In this document: one piece after another, positions 8,154-16,976 of the stretch
Position numbering within the stretch: position 1 is the first letter of the stretch
Layout: each line of letters opens with the position of its first letter
Assembly: GCA_002490705.1 (NCBI GenBank)
Contig: DKUO01000007.1
Location: forward strand, 1-49,028
DNA: 49,028 nt
Direction: 5' to 3'
From: Lachnospiraceae bacterium UBA7202
GTDB taxonomy: Bacteria > Bacillota > Clostridia > Lachnospirales > Lachnospiraceae
The notes under the pieces: generated by a model
What the model saw: only the letters and a program-made list of their open reading frames with translations
The model's database searches: none
What the model was told of the DNA's origin: nothing
Translations under genes and position numbers: made by a program

Positions 8154-11120
8154 CTACCGGCGATCCCACAGAAGAAGCCTCGCGTCCTCGGAGAGCGCAG
8201 GCGGCACTGCGCCCGGCCGCGCAAGATAGAATCCCTGCAGGAGATCCACATCGAGCTCCAAAAGCTTCTTCATTTCCGCCCCTGTCTCAATTCCCTCCGC
8301 GATAATTTTCATATCCCGTTCATGGGCATACTGTACAATATTCCGCACAATCTGTTGTTTATTCTCATCTACATCAATGTCACGCACGATGGTGACGTCA
8401 ACCTTCACGTAATGAGGATTCAGCGTCAGGAGATTTAATTCGCTATTGTATCCGCTTCCGTAATCATCCAACGCAAAAATGCCGGTAAATCCTTCCGCCG
8501 CGCTCTTCTTCCGAATCAACTCCATTTCCAGATTTTCCGTCTCCGTGATCTCGATAATCACCCGGTCCTGAAGCTGCCCGAAACGATCATGGTATTCCTT
8601 CTCGTCTTCCTCCGTCATATCCTCGTTGGCGATAGAATTGATAAACAGGAAAGCCGACTGCGGCACCGCCCCCTTGTCGAGAAGCGCCATATAGCTTTCA
8701 GTCGCCTTAAACATAGTCAGCTTTTCGATCTCGCCCATAAGGCCCTCTTCTCTGGCGATCTGCAATACCATCTTCGGTTCGCGCAGGCTTGGCATATCCA
8801 CACGCATCAACGCCTCGTACCCATAGACCTCGCCGCTGTCCGCCCGAAAGATCGGCTGAAAATGATAGGTGATCTTGCCCGCATCCATCATCTGATGGAA
8901 TTCCAACCGGCTTTGATCCTCAGACATCTGCTGTTTCCAAGCCTCGCTGTCAAATTCTTTCAACTTGCCCTTCTTGGTGCGCTTCACCTGATACATCGCA
9001 AAATCGGAATACTTCATCAGAGCCGAAAGATTGTCGCTGTCCTCAGGATACCACGCAAACCCACCGGATGCGCTCAAGCCCATATTCTGCCCGTCGGGCA
9101 GCACAAATTCCACTTCTCCAATAGCCTGATACAATTTGTCCAGCGACTTTCTGATCGTCTCCCTATCGTCAAAACCATAAAGGAGAATCTGAAACTCATC
9201 GCCGCCCATACGCCCGCACAGCGTACCTTCCGGCGTATTCTCCTGAAAACACCGCGCCGCCGTCTGTATGTAAAGATCTCCAAAATTATGGCCAAATCTG
9301 TCGTTTGTGGTTTTTAAATTATCCAAATCAATCATAAGCAGCGCCGCGTGTTTCATCACCTCAGGCTGCCCAAACAGCTCTTCCGCTTCCCGTCTAAAAC
9401 CCTGCCTGCCGTAAAGCTTTGTCAGAATATCGCTGTCCCGCTCCCTCTCAATCTGCTTCTTCTCAAGGGTAGAAGCCGTGACGTCCTCCAAAAGACCTAC
9501 CAGCTTATTTCCATCCTGCGTCGTCGTAGAGCGCAGGTACTTCACCTTGCCGTTCTCCTGCTGCATTGCGTAAATCGTGCTTCCGTCCTCGGCCGTTCTG
9601 GATGTGATATTTTTCTTAATATCCGCCTTGATCTGGCGAAATTGATCCACTGTCAGATTGTCAATATCCACATTTTCCGCACCCATCAGCGGAAAATAAT
9701 TTGCAGTCACATAAACCCGGTCGGAGCCCTCCCTCAGTTCATAACCAGCCAGATCCACGCTGGACATACGTATGATCTGCATAAACCGGGTCGCGGAATC
9801 CGCAACTTCCTGCTGCATCTGCATAATCGCACTGGAAAACTGGTCAATCTCCCGGATGCCCGTACTCGGAAGCGAAAGCTGCGCCCCCGTCTGTTTCGCC
9901 TTTTCCACTTCACCCGAAAGCATGTGAATCGGCTTGGAAAGGCGGTAACTTACCAGAAAAATACCAAGCAGTCCGATCAGGATCGTCCCGACAAAAGAAG
10001 CCATGAGCGTTCTCTGTACCTGAATGGCAAAGGCATATAGATCGTCTTCCTTTGCGAATCCGACCAGATACCATTTGTCAGAATCAAAAGGCGCATTCCT
10101 GCTGTAGAGAGTCATGCTTCTCGCCGCACCGTAATATTCGTTCTCCTCATCCTGCACTGCCATTTTTTTCTGATCCGTAAACAGGAACTTTAACTCGTCC
10201 ATCCCGCTGCCGGGCAGTCTTTCACTGGACAGGACCACCGGCGAAAGCGCTCCCTCCTCTGTACCGCAGGCAATCATATAGGAACCGTATTCCCGCTCTA
10301 AAAGCTCTCCACTGGGTAGCAGCGTCTGTAAATAATCCGCCAAAATCTCCACACCGATCACGCCATAGATCGTGCCGTCCGGCAGAATTAAGGGTTGTGA
10401 ATAGGCAATGGCCTTCCTATTGTCCCCTGACAGGCTGTAAGTCTGTGTAGTCCAGTAACCGCAAGCCTCTGCGGAAAGCTTTCCCTTTCCCTCAACCGCC
10501 GCCTGATAAGGCTTATGAAAAAAGGGCTGGTCTATGCTGTCGGCAGTTGAAAAAACAGGCTGCCAGCTGGTATCCGTAGCCAGATATCCGGCACGCACCA
10601 CCGCTACCGGGGCTCTCTCCACCAGAATATCCGCGTGGAGATCCGAGGGCATAGACTTCGGGTCAAGATCGCGCAGATAAATACCCTGCACCGTCTCCGG
10701 CGCCGCTTCACCAAGCCCTTCCGTATTGATGAGCATAAAAATTCCCGACACCTGCTTACTGTACATGGTGTCGATCATATCCTGACAAACTTCATTGATC
10801 AATAAAGCGCTCTCGCCCGACTCGGCAAACCCCGCCGCCGTCATTCCCCTGTCGGCAAGAATCTCCTGTAGACAACTGTCCACTTTGTCACTGATCACAT
10901 TTAAATTTGACCAGTTGATCGCCATATCATTGGCCAGATAGCTTTCCCTGTTTTCTACCTGTTTGGATAAGATGTCCCGCGCATTCCTGTTGAGCGTCTG
11001 AATGACGCCGCCCACAATCAAGCTTCCCGCCATGAGGAGCATTTCCACCATCAACACCAGCAGGAGGGAACGAAGCGCCATCCAAAAAATTGTTCTGTCT
11101 TTTCCCTTGTGACCAGACAT
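8154..11120 (-). CDS. Membrane GGDEF-EAL protein with extracellular sensor domain
   Basis: A 988-residue c-di-GMP enzyme. Order: membrane segment at about 11-37; extracellular Cache-like sensor about 40-365; second membrane segment about 370-390; HAMP-like linker to about 435; PAS-like region to about 560; GGDEF domain with intact GGDEF near 640; EAL domain from about 745. The EAL domain keeps its EALMR motif (near 769), INSIAN, EITETE, DDYGSGYN, KVD, AEGIE and QGFYLARP blocks, so both catalytic centres look intact. The RxxD inhibitory site before GGDEF is missing (PEGT occupies the position). It begins 32 bases after the orphan solute-binding lipoprotein gene, so an extracellular ligand signal is plausible. 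Whether synthesis or hydrolysis dominates cannot be told. Confidence 0.92.
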   Translation of the reverse strand: MSGHKGKDRTIFWMALRSLLLVLMVEMLLMAGSLIVGGVIQTLNRNARDILSKQVENRESYLANDMAINWSNLNVISDKVDSCLQEILADRGMTAAGFAESGESALLINEVCQDMIDTMYSKQVSGIFMLINTEGLGEAAPETVQGIYLRDLDPKSMPSDLHADILVERAPVAVVRAGYLATDTSWQPVFSTADSIDQPFFHKPYQAAVEGKGKLSAEACGYWTTQTYSLSGDNRKAIAYSQPLILPDGTIYGVIGVEILADYLQTLLPSGELLEREYGSYMIACGTEEGALSPVVLSSERLPGSGMDELKFLFTDQKKMAVQDEENEYYGAARSMTLYSRNAPFDSDKWYLVGFAKEDDLYAFAIQVQRTLMASFVGTILIGLLGIFLVSYRLSKPIHMLSGEVEKAKQTGAQLSLPSTGIREIDQFSSAIMQMQQEVADSATRFMQIIRMSSVDLAGYELREGSDRVYVTANYFPLMGAENVDIDNLTVDQFRQIKADIKKNITSRTAEDGSTIYAMQQENGKVKYLRSTTTQDGNKLVGLLEDVTASTLEKKQIERERDSDILTKLYGRQGFRREAEELFGQPEVMKHAALLMIDLDNLKTTNDRFGHNFGDLYIQTAARCFQENTPEGTLCGRMGGDEFQILLYGFDDRETIRKSLDKLYQAIGEVEFVLPDGQNMGLSASGGFAWYPEDSDNLSALMKYSDFAMYQVKRTKKGKLKEFDSEAWKQQMSEDQSRLEFHQMMDAGKITYHFQPIFRADSGEVYGYEALMRVDMPSLREPKMVLQIAREEGLMGEIEKLTMFKATESYMALLDKGAVPQSAFLFINSIANEDMTEEDEKEYHDRFGQLQDRVIIEITETENLEMELIRKKSAAEGFTGIFALDDYGSGYNSELNLLTLNPHYVKVDVTIVRDIDVDENKQQIVRNIVQYAHERDMKIIAEGIETGAEMKKLLELDVDLLQGFYLARPGAVPPALSEDARLLLWDRR

Positions 11121-11152
11121 AGTTGTTTACCTGTTGCTCTCTTGTAAGCTGT

Positions 11153-12595
11153 TTACTGCGCAAAGGCCTGCAAGCTCTGTAATGTCTCCTCATACCACGC
11201 ATCAAAATTGTCGTCCAGCTCAAACTCCGCTACCGACTCTTCCATGCTAAGTCCCTGCGCCATCTTGCCGACAACGATCTCCCTGTCCGCCGCCGCCTTG
11301 TCGCTGAGAGAGTATTCCAGAATATTTCTCGCCTTGTTACCGCCTTCAAAAGCCTTTGTCGTATACATTTCATTGCTGTTGACCATATCCACGCCCACGT
11401 TTAAGGTCTTCAGCATACTGTCCTTGATCTCCGCGCCGCTTCCCGCAATGGCGTCTTTATTATTTCCGGTTTTCGTCACAGGCAGATAACCGGAATCCAC
11501 AGAAAACTTAATATTTCTCTCATCCGCCGTAAACCATTTCAAAAATTCCACGCAGGCATATACCTCCGCTTCCTCTCCCTTGGTCACCACCATGCCGGCG
11601 CCCTGCTGCACTGCATAGTCGCCGCCCTCAAACTCCGGGCAGGCCAGCACATCCATCTCAATCGGGTAACTCTCGGAATCGCTCACGCTCACCGTGTCCG
11701 GGAAAAAGGACACGCTGGAACTGGAACCTACGTAGGCAATGATGTTTCCCGTCTTGATATCATCGCTCCTAAAGCGCCCTGTCGCCGCAAAATATCCCTT
11801 AATATAGGGTATGTAATAGTTGTCCCACAGCTTGCGCGCCACGCCCTTATCAAAGTTCAGTGTCATTTTACCGTCGGAAACCTGAAAAATCTCCTGTCCC
11901 AGCTGCATGCTGCCGATCAGCATATAATTAGCCATGGCGTCGCGGCCGAACAGCGCCTTACCGTCATCCGGCACATCCGGCGTCTTAGCGTCTGTCCATT
12001 CATAATACTTCTGAGCCGTCGCAACCAGACTCTCCATGTTGGCCAGATCGTCATACGCCGCTCCCGTCTCCGCCGCGAATACGTCCCAGTCCGTCTTATT
12101 CAGGACAAGCACCTCCAGAGATTTCGCCGTGGGAAATATCTTGATCTCTCCTGTCCCCGCAAAATCTCCCTCTTTCATATAGCTGTCTATATAAGCGCTT
12201 TTCTCTTCTTCACTCAGATAATCCTTGAGGTCCATAACCTGACCCATTTGGTCAACAGTGTATGCCGTGTCCGCATAAGCCATAAAGATGTTCGGCACCT
12301 CATCAGCGCCTACCTCTCCCTGCACCGCCGCAAGGACATTGGTCTCCAAATCGTTTACAGAGCCCTGGCTGACACTCTTTACGATAATTCCCTTCTCTGC
12401 GCCAACGGTCTCATTAAAGTCCTCCACCAAACTGTCAAAGGCGCTCAGCTGATCCCCGTTATAATAAGTCCAAACCGTAATCGAGGTCGGATTCTTCGGA
12501 TCAAGCGGCGACTTTTCGCCGCAGCCCACAACTGTGAGTGCAAGACACAAAACGCAAAATGCACATAATATCCTCTTTTTCTTCTGTATAATCAT
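11153..12595 (-). CDS. Extracellular solute-binding lipoprotein (ABC sugar type), orphan
   Basis: A 480-residue lipoprotein: basic start MIIQKKKR, hydrophobic stretch, lipobox LTVVGC with Cys near 25, then a family-1 solute-binding fold (ITVWTYYNGDQ, LEVLVLNKTDWD, AFEGGNKARNILEYSL). The frame is open 6 codons further upstream, but GGAGG lies 7 bases before the ATG chosen here. No permease or ATPase gene is adjacent. Instead a membrane GGDEF-EAL gene follows after 32 bases. Such proteins normally deliver oligosaccharides to an ABC importer. Here it could present ligand to the sensor domain of its neighbour, which is inference. It may also feed a permease encoded elsewhere. Confidence 0.85.
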   Translation of the reverse strand: MIIQKKKRILCAFCVLCLALTVVGCGEKSPLDPKNPTSITVWTYYNGDQLSAFDSLVEDFNETVGAEKGIIVKSVSQGSVNDLETNVLAAVQGEVGADEVPNIFMAYADTAYTVDQMGQVMDLKDYLSEEEKSAYIDSYMKEGDFAGTGEIKIFPTAKSLEVLVLNKTDWDVFAAETGAAYDDLANMESLVATAQKYYEWTDAKTPDVPDDGKALFGRDAMANYMLIGSMQLGQEIFQVSDGKMTLNFDKGVARKLWDNYYIPYIKGYFAATGRFRSDDIKTGNIIAYVGSSSSVSFFPDTVSVSDSESYPIEMDVLACPEFEGGDYAVQQGAGMVVTKGEEAEVYACVEFLKWFTADERNIKFSVDSGYLPVTKTGNNKDAIAGSGAEIKDSMLKTLNVGVDMVNSNEMYTTKAFEGGNKARNILEYSLSDKAAADREIVVGKMAQGLSMEESVAEFELDDNFDAWYEETLQSLQAFAQ

Positions 12596-12667
12596 AGCAA
12601 TTCCTCCAGCCACACTCCCCCTATTTTGATCTCTTTATCATAACAGAATTTTTCGGTTTGGTCAACC

Positions 12668-12733
12668 GTGTGAGAAGTACTTCTAAAGCTCAGCAGCAAT
12701 GGCTGCCTCGCTAAGAAGTACTAAGTCTCACAC
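12668..12733. repeat. 66-bp structured intergenic repeat, copy A
   Basis: A long imperfect palindrome directly after the mtaB stop. On the minus strand the outer arms are GTGTGAGA and TCTCACAC, then a 3-base bulge (CTT) on one side, then a 9-bp inner stem AGTACTTCT/AGAAGTACT around a roughly 29-base apical part containing GCAGCC and GCTGC. A second element of exactly 66 bp with the same design is at 27695-27760, in the opposite orientation. It could end mtaB transcription, but no T-run follows. Confidence 0.7.
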
Positions 12734-12735
12734 CC

Positions 12736-14058
12736 TTATACATTCTGCCCCAGCATAATATCTTCCTCAAGAAAATCTCCGAGTCTGCACATAACGATAC
12801 GATTCCGCAGATTTTCCTGCTTTGCGGCCGCCTTCGCCACTTTGATATAATTAGGCGTGTGTCCAACCCAATAGAGGATCCCGTCCTTTTCCATGGTCTC
12901 CTCAAAGAGAACCTCCTGTATTTTTCCCACAAAAGCCTCCCTGTACGCGCGGGACATCTCCCGCTCAAGCGCTATCAGGCATTCGCTCCGCGCCGCCTTC
13001 TGCGCCTCCGTAAGCTGGCCCTCCATCTCGGCGGCTCTCGTGCCCTTTCGGCGGGAATATTTGAAGATGTGCATTTCGTAAAAGCCCACCCGGCGCAAAA
13101 ACTCCTCCGTCTGCCGGAACTCTTCCTGTGTTTCCCCGGGAAAACCCACAATCACATCCGTGGTAACAGCCGGATCTGCATAATATTTCCTCAACAGCTC
13201 CACCGCGCCGTAGTAAGCGGCCGTATCGTACCGCCGGTTCATCCTGCGAAGCACCGTATCACTGCCGCTTTGTAAGGAGAGATGAAAGTGGGGGCAGACT
13301 TTCGACAGCGCGCTGATCCTTCTCGCAAAATCTTCCGTCACAATCCCTGGCTCCAGAGAGCCCAAACGGATTCTTTCTATCCCTTCCGCATCAGAAAGCT
13401 TTTCAAGCAGGGGCAGAAGCTCGCTCTCCCCCCGGTCAACACCGTAAGAGCCGATGTGAATCCCTGTCAGCACAATCTCCCGGTATCCGGCCTGTGCCAT
13501 TCCCTTCACTTCCTCTAAAATATCTTCCTCTCTGCGGCTTCTGACCCGTCCTCTGGCATAGGGAATGATGCAATAAGAGCAGAACTGGTTGCACCCGTCC
13601 TGAATTTTAATATAGGCGCGGGTGTGCTCAGCCGTTCTCCTCAAGGTCATTTCTTCGTAGGGAACGCGGGCAATGTCAATCTTATCGACTGTCGCCGTCC
13701 CGCTTTCCTTTCTCTCTTTCAAATATGCTTCCAGAATCTCCACCAGATCCTTCTTGCGGTTATTTCCAATAGCCAGGTCCACCGCCTCATCCTTTTCCAC
13801 GTTCTCCGTCCCTGTCTGGACGTAACAGCCCACCGCCACCACAACGGCGTTCGGATTTTGCTTTTTTGCCCGGTGCAGCATCTGTCTGCTCTTCCTGTCC
13901 GCGATATTGGTGACCGTACAGGTGTTCACGATATAAATATCTGCCGCTTCATCAAATGGTACAATTTTATATCCCTTTTCTTGTAACATTTGTTGCATAA
14001 AGTCCATTTCATAGGCATTTACCTTACAGCCCAGATTATGTAATGCTACACTTTTCAT
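12736..14058 (-). CDS. mtaB: tRNA (N6-threonylcarbamoyladenosine(37)-C2)-methylthiotransferase MtaB
   Basis: Radical-SAM methylthiotransferase of 440 residues. The N-terminal domain carries three Cys that hold the auxiliary iron-sulfur cluster (LGCKVN near 11, VNTCTVT near 47, VGCYVQ near 79). The radical-SAM CX3CX2C motif (CNQFCSYC) lies near 153-160 and is followed by IIPYARGRVRSR. A C-terminal TRAM domain closes the protein (about 375-440). The CKVNAYE start and overall length point to MtaB (YqeV), which adds a methylthio group to t6A37 of tRNA, rather than MiaB or RimO. In Bacillus it also lies downstream of dnaJ, prmA and rsmE, as in this window. Confidence 0.93.
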   Translation of the reverse strand: MKSVALHNLGCKVNAYEMDFMQQMLQEKGYKIVPFDEAADIYIVNTCTVTNIADRKSRQMLHRAKKQNPNAVVVAVGCYVQTGTENVEKDEAVDLAIGNNRKKDLVEILEAYLKERKESGTATVDKIDIARVPYEEMTLRRTAEHTRAYIKIQDGCNQFCSYCIIPYARGRVRSRREEDILEEVKGMAQAGYREIVLTGIHIGSYGVDRGESELLPLLEKLSDAEGIERIRLGSLEPGIVTEDFARRISALSKVCPHFHLSLQSGSDTVLRRMNRRYDTAAYYGAVELLRKYYADPAVTTDVIVGFPGETQEEFRQTEEFLRRVGFYEMHIFKYSRRKGTRAAEMEGQLTEAQKAARSECLIALEREMSRAYREAFVGKIQEVLFEETMEKDGILYWVGHTPNYIKVAKAAAKQENLRNRIVMCRLGDFLEEDIMLGQNV

Positions 14059-14091
14059 AGTAATCCCCGCATTTTTTGTATTGTTTTATCA

Positions 14092-14151
14092 TTGACTTTT
14101 GCTCTTCCAACATTTAGTATAATAGCCAGAAGGTATAAAAATCAAAGGAGG
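14092..14151 (+). promoter_or_regulatory. Promoter and ribosome site of the HPr-like gene
   Basis: TTGACT (14092-14097), 17 bases, TAGTAT (14115-14120); an overlapping TATAAT is at 14118-14123. A strong AAAGGAGG ribosome site spans 14144-14151, 10 bases before the ATG. The gene is divergent from mtaB and appears to have its own transcript. Confidence 0.6.
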
Positions 14152-14161
14152 TAATTCCGCA

Positions 14162-14392
14162 ATGAAAACAGTACAGATTTCTTTAAATTCTATCGATAAG
14201 GTTAAATCTTTCGTGAATGATATCACAAAGTTTGATTATGATTTTGATCTGGTATCCGGCAGATACGTTATCGATGCGAAATCTATCATGGGTATTTTCA
14301 GCTTAGACCTTTCTAAGCCGATCGACCTGAACATCCACGCTGAGGACGGCACGGATGAGGTTATGGAAGCGTTGAAGCCCTACATCATGTAA
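14162..14392 (+). CDS. HPr-family protein lacking the phospho-acceptor histidine
   Basis: A 76-residue protein with the HPr fold pattern. It retains the region around the regulatory serine (DAKSIMGIFSLDLS, Ser near 41) and the final helix, as in PTS phosphocarrier HPr. The N-terminal active-site loop, normally GLHARPA with the phosphorylated His, reads NSIDKVKSF and has no His or Arg. It therefore should not relay phosphate in the PTS. A Crh-like regulatory role through serine phosphorylation is possible but inferred. It is monocistronic, with its own promoter and a perfect terminator, on the strand opposite to its neighbours. Confidence 0.82.
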   Translation: MKTVQISLNSIDKVKSFVNDITKFDYDFDLVSGRYVIDAKSIMGIFSLDLSKPIDLNIHAEDGTDEVMEALKPYIM

Positions 14393-14420
14393 GGTTGGTT
14401 CTGATTCCATATGAGTAGGA

Positions 14421-14454
14421 AGACAGTTCGAAATATTTTCGAACTGTCTTTTTT
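14421..14454 (+). terminator. Intrinsic terminator of the HPr-like gene
   Basis: A perfect 13-bp stem (AGACAGTTCGAAA at 14421-14433 pairing with 14437-14449), a 3-base loop and a T-run on the plus strand. It lies 29 bases after the stop codon and also separates this gene from the convergent thiI. Confidence 0.9.
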
Positions 14455-14463
14455 GTCTTTATC

Positions 14464-15645
14464 TTACGCCTGTACCACAATCACCTCATCCGTCTCCAGC
14501 GCCTTTGCCACCAGCTCCTCAATTCCCTCCTGCAAATTCTGCTCATGTCTCTTGATCACATTCAGATTCGGCTTCGTGACCGGATGCTTGGCCACAAAAA
14601 TAGTGCAGCAGTCCTCATAGGGTAGAATGGAGGTTTCATAACTGTCGATTTTTTCCGCAATGTCCACAATCTCCATCTTGTCAAAACCGATTAACGGCCT
14701 GTAGACCGGCATGGTGCAGACTTCGTTGGTCGCCGCAAGGCTCGCCATGGTCTGAGAAGCCACCTGCCCGATGCTCTCGCCCGTAATCAATCCAAGACAC
14801 TCCGTCTCCTTCGCGATATGTTCTGCAATGCGCATCATATAGCGGCGCATGATAATCGTCAGCTCGTCATGCGGACATTTGTCATAAATATAGAGCTGAA
14901 TATCCGTAAAATTAATCACGTGAAGCCAGACCGGCCCCGCATAGGCGGCAACCTTTTTCGCCAAATCCACCACCTTCTGTTTCGCCCGCTCGCTGGTGTA
15001 GGGCGGCGCATGAAAATACACCGCGTCGATCTTTACGCCCCGCTTGGCAATCATCCAGCCCGCCACCGGAGAATCAATTCCCCCGGAAAGAAGCAGCATC
15101 GCCTTTCCGCCCGTACCCACGGGCATACCACCGGGACCGGGTATGACCTCTGAATAGAGGCAGATCTTGTCCCTTATTTCCACATGCAGAAGAATGTCCG
15201 GCCCATGCACATCCACATGCATTTCCGGGTAAGCGTCCAGAATCACACCGCCAAGCTCCACATTGATCTCCATGGACGTAAGTGGGTAATTTTTGCGCGC
15301 TCTTCTTGCTGCAACCTTAAAGCTTTTATTCCGGTCCTGATACACATCCGCCATATATTTCACCACAGCCTGTCCCAGTTTCTCGAAGCCCTCGTCCTCC
15401 ACATAGACCACAGGACAGATACCGGAAATACCGAAAACTCTTTTCAGATTTTCCACCGTCTCGTCAAAGTCAAACTCCGACAGCGCATCCACATAGATGC
15501 GCCCATCCGTCCTGCGCACGGAAAACTCTCCCTCCGCCTTTTTCAGCGCGTACTTGATCTGCTTGACCAAAGCCTCCTCAAAGAGATATCGGTTCTTCCC
15601 CTTGACACCGATCTCCGCATACTTAATTAAAAATGATTGATACAT
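14464..15645 (-). CDS. thiI: tRNA 4-thiouridine synthetase ThiI
   Basis: A 393-residue ThiI: ferredoxin-like domain with KYAEIGVKGKNRYLFE at the start, THUMP domain (about 60-165), and PP-loop ATP pyrophosphatase with LLSGGIDSPVAGW near 178-190. It adenylates and thiolates U8 of tRNA. The rhodanese domain of the E. coli enzyme is absent, as usual in Firmicutes. Two conserved cysteines remain, in the GEC-like TECLGLITGES region and in EDCCTIF. The frame is open 25 codons further up, but AAGGAG lies 6 bases before the ATG chosen here and the family begins at this point. A cysteine desulfurase gene lies directly upstream, the expected sulfur donor. Confidence 0.94.
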   Translation of the reverse strand: MYQSFLIKYAEIGVKGKNRYLFEEALVKQIKYALKKAEGEFSVRRTDGRIYVDALSEFDFDETVENLKRVFGISGICPVVYVEDEGFEKLGQAVVKYMADVYQDRNKSFKVAARRARKNYPLTSMEINVELGGVILDAYPEMHVDVHGPDILLHVEIRDKICLYSEVIPGPGGMPVGTGGKAMLLLSGGIDSPVAGWMIAKRGVKIDAVYFHAPPYTSERAKQKVVDLAKKVAAYAGPVWLHVINFTDIQLYIYDKCPHDELTIIMRRYMMRIAEHIAKETECLGLITGESIGQVASQTMASLAATNEVCTMPVYRPLIGFDKMEIVDIAEKIDSYETSILPYEDCCTIFVAKHPVTKPNLNVIKRHEQNLQEGIEELVAKALETDEVIVVQA

Positions 15646-15679
15646 GTAATACTCCTTTTTAAGAACATAGCTACAGCAA

Positions 15680-15718
15680 AGCGGCGCAGCACGCCTTGTG
15701 TCTGGCAGATACGCCGCC
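15680..15718. other. GC-rich inverted repeat between desulfurase gene and thiI
   Basis: GCGGCG (15681-15686) pairs with CGCCGC (15712-15717) around a 25-base loop in the 116-base gap between the two genes. There is no T-run, so it is probably not a terminator. It may affect the relative expression of the pair. Confidence 0.3.
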
Positions 15719-15761
15719 ACTACAGCCCTTCTGTTGTTTTTCTTTTCCTCTTCGCAGATTT

Positions 15762-16916
15762 TTAATGCCTCGTATACCGCCTCAGCTTCGGCACTATCTC
15801 TTTCAGATTCTGACAGGTATAGGCAATTTCCTCGCTTGTTGTAAAGCCGGAGAGACTGAAGCGGATCGTGGATTCCAACAGCTCCCTCTCCACACCGATC
15901 GCCTTCAGGGTAGCCGATGGCTGCGGTTTATGCGCCGCGCATGCGCTGCCGGCGGATACATAGATTCCCCGCTCCTCCAAGGCATGTAAGAGTACCTCGC
16001 TGCGAACGCCCCGGAAAGATGCGCTGACAATATGGGCGGCTCCCTCCCTGCCCGGGCAGCCATTGATCACCACATCATCCAATTGCTTGACCCCATTAGT
16101 CAACCCTTCCCGCAGTGCATACATTCTGTCCACGTCAACTTCCATATCCTGATACACCAGCTCCGCCGCTTTGGCAAAGCCCGCAATGCCGGGGAGATTT
16201 TCCGTCCCGGACCGCAGATTTCTCTGTTGTCCGCCGCCGTAAACGATAGGGCTTACTTTTGCCCCCTCCCTCATATAGAAAAGACCGACCCCTTTCGGCC
16301 CATGAAGCTTGTGCCCGCTCGCGCTGAGCATATCAATATGCATTTTTGCCGGATAGATTCTTGTCTTTCCAAATCCCTGCACCGCATCCACATGGAACAG
16401 CGTCTTCGGATTTTTTTTCTTGATAACCGCCCCGGCCTCCGCGATGGGCTGCATAGTCCCGATCTCGTTGTTCGTATGCATGATGGAAACCAGAATGGTG
16501 TCAGGTCTGACCGCCTGCTCCAATTCCTCCAGAGAGATCCTTCCCTGCCTGTCAACCGACAGATAAGTCACCTCAAACCCCTGATCTTCCAGATAAGCCA
16601 TGGGCTGCAATACCGCCGGGTGTTCAATCTTTGTCGTGATCAAATGGCGGCCTGTTCTGTGATTCGCCATAGCCGTGCCAATCAGCGCAATGTTGTCTGA
16701 CTCCGTGCCGCCGGAGGTAAAGAAAATTTCTTTCTCATTCACTTTTAAAAGTTTCGCGAAGGTTTCATTCGCGTATCTTAAGTAAGCTTCCGCCTCCAAC
16801 CCTTTATGGTGCAGACTGGAAGGATTTCCATAATCCTTGCACAGAATCTTGTGCATCAACTGCGCGACCTCTTCAAAACAAGCGGTCGTCGCGGAATTAT
16901 CCAAATACACTTCCAT
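15762..16916 (-). CDS. Cysteine desulfurase (NifS/IscS family, probably dedicated to ThiI)
   Basis: A 384-residue class V aminotransferase fold enzyme: VYLDNSATTACF start, FTSGGTESDN near 65-75, MHTNNEIGTMQP near 145-156, PLP lysine in SGHKLHGPKG near 203, and catalytic Cys in SAGSACAAH near 325. It removes sulfur from cysteine to form an enzyme persulfide. B. subtilis NifZ is encoded next to thiI and supplies its sulfur. The same adjacency here suggests the same role rather than general iron-sulfur assembly. No iscU or sufU is next to it. Cofactor and active-site residues are intact. Confidence 0.9.
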   Translation of the reverse strand: MEVYLDNSATTACFEEVAQLMHKILCKDYGNPSSLHHKGLEAEAYLRYANETFAKLLKVNEKEIFFTSGGTESDNIALIGTAMANHRTGRHLITTKIEHPAVLQPMAYLEDQGFEVTYLSVDRQGRISLEELEQAVRPDTILVSIMHTNNEIGTMQPIAEAGAVIKKKNPKTLFHVDAVQGFGKTRIYPAKMHIDMLSASGHKLHGPKGVGLFYMREGAKVSPIVYGGGQQRNLRSGTENLPGIAGFAKAAELVYQDMEVDVDRMYALREGLTNGVKQLDDVVINGCPGREGAAHIVSASFRGVRSEVLLHALEERGIYVSAGSACAAHKPQPSATLKAIGVERELLESTIRFSLSGFTTSEEIAYTCQNLKEIVPKLRRYTRH

Positions 16917-16976
16917 TGCCGTTGTTTCCTTCCTAAAAAATATATGATAAAACTACCTAGTCTATTTTATGTCATT

